A DNA stretch of 64,000 bases. It comes from Actinoplanes missouriensis 431 (lineage in GTDB: Bacteria; Actinomycetota; Actinomycetes; Mycobacteriales; Micromonosporaceae). Position numbers and translations under genes: made by a program. Under the pieces are notes generated by a model. It saw only the letters and a list, made by a program, of their open reading frames with translations, was not told the origin of the DNA and searched no databases. The DNA lies in NCBI RefSeq assembly GCF_000284295.1, contig NC_017093.1, positions 2,294,001 through 2,358,000 on the forward strand. Reading direction: 5' to 3'. Positions 59,186 to 64,000 of this stretch are shown piece after piece. Every line of letters starts with the position of its first letter. The first letter of the stretch is position 1.

Positions 59186-59232
59186 TCACGGAGCTGGCAT
59201 GATCACGGAGCTGGCATGATCACGGAGCTGGC
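59182..59232 (+). repeat. 17-bp unit (ATGATCACGGAGCTGGC) repeated three times across a stop/start junction
   Basis: Units occupy 59182-59198, 59199-59215 and 59216-59232. Each begins with ATGA. The first ATGA contains the TGA of the upstream STAS gene; reading from its ATG gives MITELA and stops at the TGA inside the second ATGA. The second does the same, and the third ATG (59216) opens the real gene. Confidence 0.92.
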
Positions 59233-60148
59233 ACAGTTCGACCACCCCGGTCTGCTCTACACGACCCGCCAGGAGTACCTGCGCGGCACGACCGGTTTCG
59301 CCCGGTCGGCGGTCGCCGCCGGCGACCCGGTGCTGGTCGCGGTCCCCGGCCCCAATTTGAGCGTGCTCCGCGAGGCCCTCGCCGACCTCGGCGCCGCGAT
59401 CACCTTCGCCGACATGGCGGCCGACGGGCGCAACCCCGGCCGGATCATCCCCGGGGTCCTGCTCGCGTTCGCCGCACAGTACGCCGGCCGGCGGGTGTCG
59501 ATCATCGGCGAGCCGATCTGGCCGGGCCGCTCCGATGTGGAATACCCGGCGTGCGCCGCTCACGAAGCGATGATCAACGCGGTGTTCGCCGGCCGGGACG
59601 CCGCGATCCTCTGCCCCTACGACGCCTCCGGGCTGGACCGCCCCCGGCTGCACGACGCGTGGCGTACCCATCCGGTGATGATCGTCGGTGGCTCGCGCCG
59701 GCCCAGCCCGTGGTACGGGGATCCCTACCGCACCGCGGAGAACTTCAACCAGCCGCTGCCCGACGTGCCGGACCGGGCGGGCGTCTGGCACTACACCGAG
59801 CCCTCCGACCTCGCCGCGATCCGCCGGTTCGTCTCGGCCCGCGCGCTGGCCGCCGGCCTCTCCGCGGACCGCGCCGACGACCTGACGCTCGCGGCGAACG
59901 AGCTGGCCGAGAACACGCTGCGGCACACCGGATCCGGCGGCCGGATCAGCGTCTGGCCGGAGCCGGGCCTGCTAGTCTGCCAGATCGACGACCACGGTCA
60001 CCTGGCCGACCCGCTGGCCGGCCGGATCCCGCCGGCGGCGCGGACCGAGGGCGGCCGCGGGCTGATCCTGGCGCACGAGCTCTGTGACCTGGTCCGCATC
60101 CACGCCCGCCCGGACGGCACGACCATCAGGGTCCACATTCGCCTGTGA
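59216..60148 (+). CDS. MEDS-domain and RsbW-like anti-sigma kinase protein
   Basis: A 310-residue protein. An N-terminal MEDS domain (DHPGLLYTTRQEYLRGTTGFARSAVAAGDPVLVAVPG, GRRVSIIGEPIWPGRSDVEYPACAAHE) is fused to an HATPase_c_2 domain: LAANELAENTLRHTGSGGRISVW is the N-box, DDHGHLADPLAGR and EGGRGLILAHELCDLVRI the ATP lid. Such kinases phosphorylate STAS proteins or bind sigma factors. With the preceding MEDS-STAS and following STAS genes it forms a partner-switching set. Its ATG is the third of three tandem ATGA starts (see the 17-bp repeat). Confidence 0.88.
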   Translation: MITELAQFDHPGLLYTTRQEYLRGTTGFARSAVAAGDPVLVAVPGPNLSVLREALADLGAAITFADMAADGRNPGRIIPGVLLAFAAQYAGRRVSIIGEPIWPGRSDVEYPACAAHEAMINAVFAGRDAAILCPYDASGLDRPRLHDAWRTHPVMIVGGSRRPSPWYGDPYRTAENFNQPLPDVPDRAGVWHYTEPSDLAAIRRFVSARALAAGLSADRADDLTLAANELAENTLRHTGSGGRISVWPEPGLLVCQIDDHGHLADPLAGRIPPAARTEGGRGLILAHELCDLVRIHARPDGTTIRVHIRL

Positions 60149-60216
60149 ACTCCCTGAAATCCGTTTCACAGATCACTCAACCGGGTAACCAGCGCCCGCC
60201 TGCCGATCAATGAAGG

Positions 60217-60531
60217 ATGGCGTCGATGGACTGGACGATCGCCCGCGAGGACGACACGCTCGTGCTCTCCCCGGAAGGGGACCTGGACGTGGCGAACGCC
60301 GCGGTGCTGCGGCAGGTCCTTCAGCAGATGGTCGACCGGCGTGACTGCGCGCGGCTCGACGTCGACATGAGCGCGGTCACGTTCCTGGACTCGTCGGCGC
60401 TGGGCGTGCTGGTCGCCGCCCGCCGCGCCGCCGACGCGAAGGGCATCACGCTGCGCGTCCGCGAGCCCGGCCCGATGGTCCGGATGGTGCTCGAGGTCAC
60501 CAACCTGTACGAGTCGCTGGTCACCGGCTGA
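60217..60531 (+). CDS. STAS-domain anti-anti-sigma factor
   Basis: A 104-residue single STAS domain: WTIAREDDTLVLSPEGDLDVANAAVLRQVLQQMV with the conserved DVDMSAVTFLDSSALGVLVAARRAA, where the Ser in DSSALG is the expected phosphorylation site. It can be switched by an RsbW-like kinase such as the preceding gene's product. GAAGG directly abuts ATG 60217, so ATG 60226 (nine bases on) is an equally plausible start. It lies 68 bp after the MEDS-kinase gene on the same strand. Confidence 0.88.
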   Translation: MASMDWTIAREDDTLVLSPEGDLDVANAAVLRQVLQQMVDRRDCARLDVDMSAVTFLDSSALGVLVAARRAADAKGITLRVREPGPMVRMVLEVTNLYESLVTG

Positions 60532-60583
60532 GCGCTCGGTCACCTTTTGATCAACAGGTGGCGCGGCCGGGTACAGCCGCGTC

Positions 60584-61822
60584 ATGGGTTCACGGGGTAA
60601 CAGTTTCCGGGCGCTGAGGTCCGTACCGTTCCGGTGGTATTTCGCCGGGCAGGTGGCCTCCGCCAGCGGCACCTTCCTGCAGCAGACCGCGGTGGGATGG
60701 CTGGTTCTGCAATTGACCGGTTCGGCGTCCGCGCTCGGCCTGGTCCTGGCGGTCGGCGGTCTGCCGCCGCTGCTGTTCGGGCCGTGGGGCGGCAACATCG
60801 CCGACCGGTTCGACCTGCGCCGCCTGCTGATCGTCACACAGGCGCTCAACGGCCTGCTCGCGGCAGTGCTCTGGGTGCTCGCCACCTCGGGGCACGCCGA
60901 GGTTCCGCTGGTCGTCGCGGTGAGCGTGCTGGGCGGCGTCGTCGGGATCGTCGACTCGCCGGCCCGGCAGGCGTTCGTGGGTTCGCTGGTGCCGCCGGAG
61001 GACCTGTCCAGCGCGGTCAGCCTCAACGGCGTCGTGATGAACACCGCCCGGGTGGTCGGCCCGGCCCTGGCCGGCGTGCTGATCGTGGCGGTCGGCGTGA
61101 TCCCGTGCTTCCTGGTGAACGCGATCTCCTACCTCGCGGTGATCGCGGCGCTGCTGGTGATCAAGCCGCTCGGCGTGGCGCGGCGCACCGCGAAGGCCGG
61201 GGGAGTGGCCGACGCCATCCGGTACGCCCGGGGCCGTGAACAGGTGCTCGTACCCCTCGCCATGATGTCGTTGATCGGCCTGCTCGCGTTCAACTTCTCG
61301 GTGGTGCTGCCGGTGCTCGCCAAGCAGACGTTCCACGGCGACGGCGGCACCTACGGCCTGCTCTCCACGGTCCTCAGCGTCGGCTCGATCGCCGGCTCGC
61401 TCGGAATCGGGCTGATCAAGCATCCGCGCCGGGTCTACCTGGTCCGTACCGCGTTCGTCTTCGGCCTCGCGATGGCCGCGGTCGCGCTGTCGCCGGGCGT
61501 CCTCACCGCCTCGATCGCGCTGCTGGTCACCGGGGCGGCGGCGTTCGCGTTCACCACCCTGGCGTCCACCACGATCCAGTTGCACACCGCGCCGGAGTAC
61601 CGCGGCCGGGTCATGGCGCTCTGGGTCTTCGTGTACATCGGCACCACCCCGATCGGCAGCGTCCTGACCGGCTGGATCAGCGGCTGGGGCGGCCCGAGGG
61701 CGGCACTGCTGGCCGGGGCGGCGGCCTGCCTGGTGGCGGCGCTCGCCGCGTTCCGGGTGAAGACACCGCCCCACCCCGACACCGCCCTCCACGACGTCCC
61801 CACGCTCGCCCCCGCCCGCTGA
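60584..61822 (+). CDS. MFS transporter, EntS-like exporter
   Basis: A 412-residue 12-helix MFS protein: FRALRSVPFRWYFAGQVASASGTFLQQTAVGWLVLQLTGSASALGLVLAVGGLPPLLFGPWGGNIADRFDLRRLLI (TMS1-3 and motif A), then VDSPARQAFVGSLVPPEDL and LNGVVMNTARVVGPALAGVLI, which are typical of the enterobactin-exporter/multidrug branch. The substrate is unknown. It sits between the anti-anti-sigma gene and a convergent DEAD-box helicase and shows no local regulator. Confidence 0.88.
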   Translation: MGSRGNSFRALRSVPFRWYFAGQVASASGTFLQQTAVGWLVLQLTGSASALGLVLAVGGLPPLLFGPWGGNIADRFDLRRLLIVTQALNGLLAAVLWVLATSGHAEVPLVVAVSVLGGVVGIVDSPARQAFVGSLVPPEDLSSAVSLNGVVMNTARVVGPALAGVLIVAVGVIPCFLVNAISYLAVIAALLVIKPLGVARRTAKAGGVADAIRYARGREQVLVPLAMMSLIGLLAFNFSVVLPVLAKQTFHGDGGTYGLLSTVLSVGSIAGSLGIGLIKHPRRVYLVRTAFVFGLAMAAVALSPGVLTASIALLVTGAAAFAFTTLASTTIQLHTAPEYRGRVMALWVFVYIGTTPIGSVLTGWISGWGGPRAALLAGAAACLVAALAAFRVKTPPHPDTALHDVPTLAPAR

Positions 61823-61870
61823 GACCGCTGAGACCGCCGCCCGCCGGACGCCCGCCGCAGCCGCGCCGTC

Positions 61871-61924
61871 GCGTCAGGGGCGGCGGTCGCGTCAGGGGCG
61901 GCGGTCGCGTCAGGGGCGGCGGTC
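61871..61924. repeat. 18-bp triplication at the 3' end of the helicase gene
   Basis: GCGTCAGGGGCGGCGGTC occurs three times in a row. The reverse-strand TGA of the helicase lies in the third unit (61910-61912); the other two units carry the same in-phase TGA just beyond it, giving tandem stop codons. Confidence 0.85.
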
Positions 61925-63562
61925 GCGGTCGCGGCGCGCCAGCACCTTACGACCGCGGATCGACGCCTGACGCAGCGCCGTGATCACCTCTTCGGCCGCA
62001 TCCGCCGGGACCTCCACCAGCGAGAACCGGTCGGCGATCTCGATCGCCCCGATGTCCCGCCCACTCAGCCGCGTCTCGCCGGTGATCGCGCCGACCAGAT
62101 CCTGCGGCCGGATCCGGTTGCTGCGTCCCGAGTTGATGAACAGCCGGGCGGTGGGCCCGTTGTTGCGCCCGCCACGACCCGCCGGACGGGCGTTGTCCCG
62201 GCGCGGATCCCGCTCCGGCCGCAGCGCCGTCTCCGGGATGTCCTGCTCGTCGTCGAGGTCCCCGCCGTTCAGCTCGTGAGCCAGCTTCACCGCGGCGAGC
62301 GCGACCTCCATCACGTCGAACTCGTCGGTGAGCGTCTCCAGCACCACCCGGAACCGCTCCAGGTCGTCGGTGAGCAGGGTCTCCTGCAGCGCGGCGCGGG
62401 TCAGCTCGAGCCGCCGGGTGCGCAGGTCGGCGACGGTCGGCACCTTCTGCAGGTGGATCCGCTGCCCGGTGGTGCGCTCCACCGCCTTGACCATCCGGTG
62501 CTCGCGCGGCTCGACCAGGGTGATCGCGGTGCCCTCGCGGCCGGCGCGGCCGACCCGGCCGATGCGGTGCACGTACGTCTCCGGCGCCGCCGGCAGGCTG
62601 TAGTTGACCACGTGGCTGAGCCGGTCGATGTCCAGGCCGCGGGCCGCCACGTCGGTGGCGACCAGCAGGTCGGCCCGGCCGTCGCGGAGCCGGTTGACGA
62701 CCCGGTCGCGGTGCTCCTGGCTCATCCCGCCGTGCAGCGCCTCGGCCCGCTGGCCGCGCCCGTTCAGCGTCTCGGTGAGCTGGTCGACCTCTTCCCGGGT
62801 ACGGCAGAAGACGATCGCCGCGGTGGGCGCCTCGACGTCCAGCACCCGGCCGAGAGCGGCGGGTTTGTGCGCGCGGGCCACCACGTAGGCGCTCTGCCGG
62901 ACCAGCGGCGCCTCACCGGGCTCCGGCTCGGCACGGCCCATCTGGATCCGGACCGGCTCCCGCAGGTGCCGCCGCGCGATGGCGTCGATCCGTCCCGGCA
63001 TCGTCGCGGAGAAGAGCACCGTCTGCCGTTCCTCGGCGGTCTCCTCGAGGATCGCCTCGATGTCCTCGGCGAAGCCCATGTCGAGCATCTCGTCGGCCTC
63101 GTCGAGGACCACCGTGCGGACGCCGCTCAGGTCGAGCGTGCCCCGGGAGATGTGGTCGAGAGCACGGCCCGGTGTGGCGACCACCACGTCGACGCCGCGC
63201 TCGAGGGCCTGCAGCTGTCGTCCGATCGGCTGCCCGCCGTAGATCGGGACGACCCGGGTGCCGAGGTCCCGGGCGTACCGATGGAAGGCTTGGGAGACCT
63301 GCATGGCGAGCTCTCGGGTCGGCACCAGGACGAGCGCCGCGGGTGTGGGCGAGGTGACGCCGGCCAGGCGCTGCAGCACCGGCAGCGCGAACGCGGCCGT
63401 CTTGCCGGTGCCCGTCGCCGCCTGTCCGAGCACGTCACGGCCGTCGAGCAGGGGCGGGATGGCTTCCGCCTGGATCGGCGTGGGCTCCTCGTACCCGAGG
63501 TCGCTGAGTGCCCTCAGCAACTCCGGGCGCAGCTGCAGGTCGGCGAAGCCGGACTCGGTCAT
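61910..63562 (-). CDS. deaD: DEAD-box ATP-dependent RNA helicase (DeaD/CsdA type)
   Basis: A 550-residue RNA helicase. All core motifs are present: Q-motif (EPTPIQAEAIPPLL), motif I AATGTGKTAAFALP, motif Ia PTRELAMQV, motif II VVLDEADEMLDMGF, motif III LFSATMP, motif V ATDVAARGLDI and motif VI YVHRIGRVGRAGREG. The C-terminus has an Arg/Gly-rich linker and a DbpA-type RNA-binding domain (RLFINSGRSNRIRPQDLVGAITGE). ATG 63562 follows AGGAG. It probably helps ribosome assembly and cold-stress RNA unfolding. Confidence 0.93.
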   Translation of the reverse strand: MTESGFADLQLRPELLRALSDLGYEEPTPIQAEAIPPLLDGRDVLGQAATGTGKTAAFALPVLQRLAGVTSPTPAALVLVPTRELAMQVSQAFHRYARDLGTRVVPIYGGQPIGRQLQALERGVDVVVATPGRALDHISRGTLDLSGVRTVVLDEADEMLDMGFAEDIEAILEETAEERQTVLFSATMPGRIDAIARRHLREPVRIQMGRAEPEPGEAPLVRQSAYVVARAHKPAALGRVLDVEAPTAAIVFCRTREEVDQLTETLNGRGQRAEALHGGMSQEHRDRVVNRLRDGRADLLVATDVAARGLDIDRLSHVVNYSLPAAPETYVHRIGRVGRAGREGTAITLVEPREHRMVKAVERTTGQRIHLQKVPTVADLRTRRLELTRAALQETLLTDDLERFRVVLETLTDEFDVMEVALAAVKLAHELNGGDLDDEQDIPETALRPERDPRRDNARPAGRGGRNNGPTARLFINSGRSNRIRPQDLVGAITGETRLSGRDIGAIEIADRFSLVEVPADAAEEVITALRQASIRGRKVLARRDRDRRP

Positions 63563-63582
63563 GCAAGATCTCCTGAATGGGC

Positions 63583-64000
63583 TCAACCGGGGTTCTGACG
63601 CTGCTCCAGTATGTCGGCCGAGCCCTCGGCGCGTGCGGTCAGGAGCACGACGGCGATCCGCTCGGCATGTGCATAAGCGGGCCCGTCCAGTTCTTCACCG
63701 TAGACGTCCGGATCCACTTCCCGGTAACCGACGGTGAGTCCCGAGCCGGCCAGATGCTCGGCGGCGGCCTCCCGGAACGGGTCATGGCCGTCGACGATCC
63801 CGGTACCGGTGAACAGGACGAGCTCTCCGCCGGGCGCGAGCCGCGGCGCCGCCTGATCGATGATCCGCAGGGATAGCTCGTACCCGTTCGTGCCACCGTC
63901 GCGGTACGCCCGCCCGGCCGGATCGATCATGAACGGGGGGTTCGTGACGACCAGGTCGAACGTGCCGTCCACGTCGCTGAGCAGGTCGCTGTGCACCGGC
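63583..64000 (-). CDS. SAM-dependent small-domain methyltransferase, N-terminus beyond the window edge
   Basis: The reverse-strand frame is open to the right edge, so the N-terminal part is missing. The visible ~139 residues contain the NPPF motif (DLVVTNPPFMIDPAGRAYRDGG) of N6-adenine/glutamine methyltransferases, plus RIIDQAAPRLAPGGELVLFTGTGIVDG. This is the HemK/RlmG/TrmN6-like class that modifies RNA bases, protein glutamines or DNA. The target is not assignable from the fragment. It lies upstream of deaD, 20 bp apart on the same strand. Confidence 0.85.
   Translation of the reverse strand, partial: PVHSDLLSDVDGTFDLVVTNPPFMIDPAGRAYRDGGTNGYELSLRIIDQAAPRLAPGGELVLFTGTGIVDGHDPFREAAAEHLAGSGLTVGYREVDPDVYGEELDGPAYAHAERIAVVLLTARAEGSADILEQRQNPG

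Noticed and set aside
1..64000. tRNA, rRNA or known riboswitch genes
   Set aside because: No cloverleaf with a GGTTCGA-type T-arm, no rRNA conserved block and no recognisable riboswitch core was found by eye. A covariance-model scan would be decisive.

Overview
The window is very GC-rich actinobacterial DNA: most reading frames are open in both directions and GTG/TTG starts are common. It looks like a Micromonosporaceae chromosome, most probably Actinoplanes or a close relative. The support is a methyl-accepting chemotaxis protein, GGDEF signalling, a conservon (cvnABCD) operon, MEDS/STAS regulators, an indole-prenyltransferase/tryptophanase pair, and two-domain secreted peptidoglycan hydrolases. 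No rRNA, tRNA, CRISPR array, phage module or replication origin was recognised.

Layout. 0-2.6 kb: a partial GNAT acetyltransferase, then an IS1182-type element whose transposase carries an internal deletion and frameshift. The element sits inside a hairpin-forming dispersed repeat and is followed by a 29-bp minisatellite. 2.6-13.6 kb: PadR with a HAAS-type membrane protein, macrolide-type glycosyltransferase divergent from TetR, a nitrilase-family hydrolase, an ECF sigma factor with a possible membrane regulator, a chemotaxis receptor, a GH15 enzyme, a class IV aminotransferase and a secreted CAP protein. 13.7-17 kb: a sodium/proton antiporter that has lost part of its membrane domain, and an MFS-TetR efflux operon. 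17-22.7 kb: a TrmB/LuxR-like regulator divergent from a 47-residue secreted peptide, a 96-residue unknown and a DUF4232 lipoprotein. Two secreted peptidoglycan hydrolases follow (NlpC/P60-like and GH25), whose C-terminal FG-GAP domains are an almost perfect 891-bp DNA duplication.

22.7-31 kb: three alpha/beta hydrolases behind an XRE/NB-ARC regulator, a large LuxR-family (LAL) regulator, an EamA exporter and an HPF-like protein. 31-42 kb: an SF1 helicase, a DUF6817 protein, then a catabolic-looking cassette (FGGY kinase plus a class II aldolase/class III aminotransferase fusion, divergent from a PucR regulator), an FAD monooxygenase and an arylamine N-acetyltransferase. 42-49 kb: a PAS/GAF/GGDEF protein, P450 plus ferredoxin, DUF2203, a 19-residue lysine-rich micro-ORF, a second copy of the dispersed repeat, YccF, a voltage-gated-type cation channel and a GH43-like enzyme. 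48.8-52.7 kb: isopentenyl-diphosphate isomerase divergent from an indole prenyltransferase/tryptophanase operon, probably a prenylated-indole locus, then AraC and VOC proteins.

53.1-54.3 kb is gene-free and packed with tandem and palindromic repeats. 54.3-64 kb: the cvnDCBA conservon, two MEDS-domain proteins joined by a 17-bp triplication across their stop/start junction, an anti-anti-sigma protein, an MFS exporter, a DEAD-box helicase and a partial methyltransferase.

The least explained pieces are the peptide/regulator locus at 17-19.5 kb, the aldolase-aminotransferase cassette, the triplicated ATGA junction at 59.2 kb and the related repeat families. All functions are assigned by reading the translated sequence; no database search was run.
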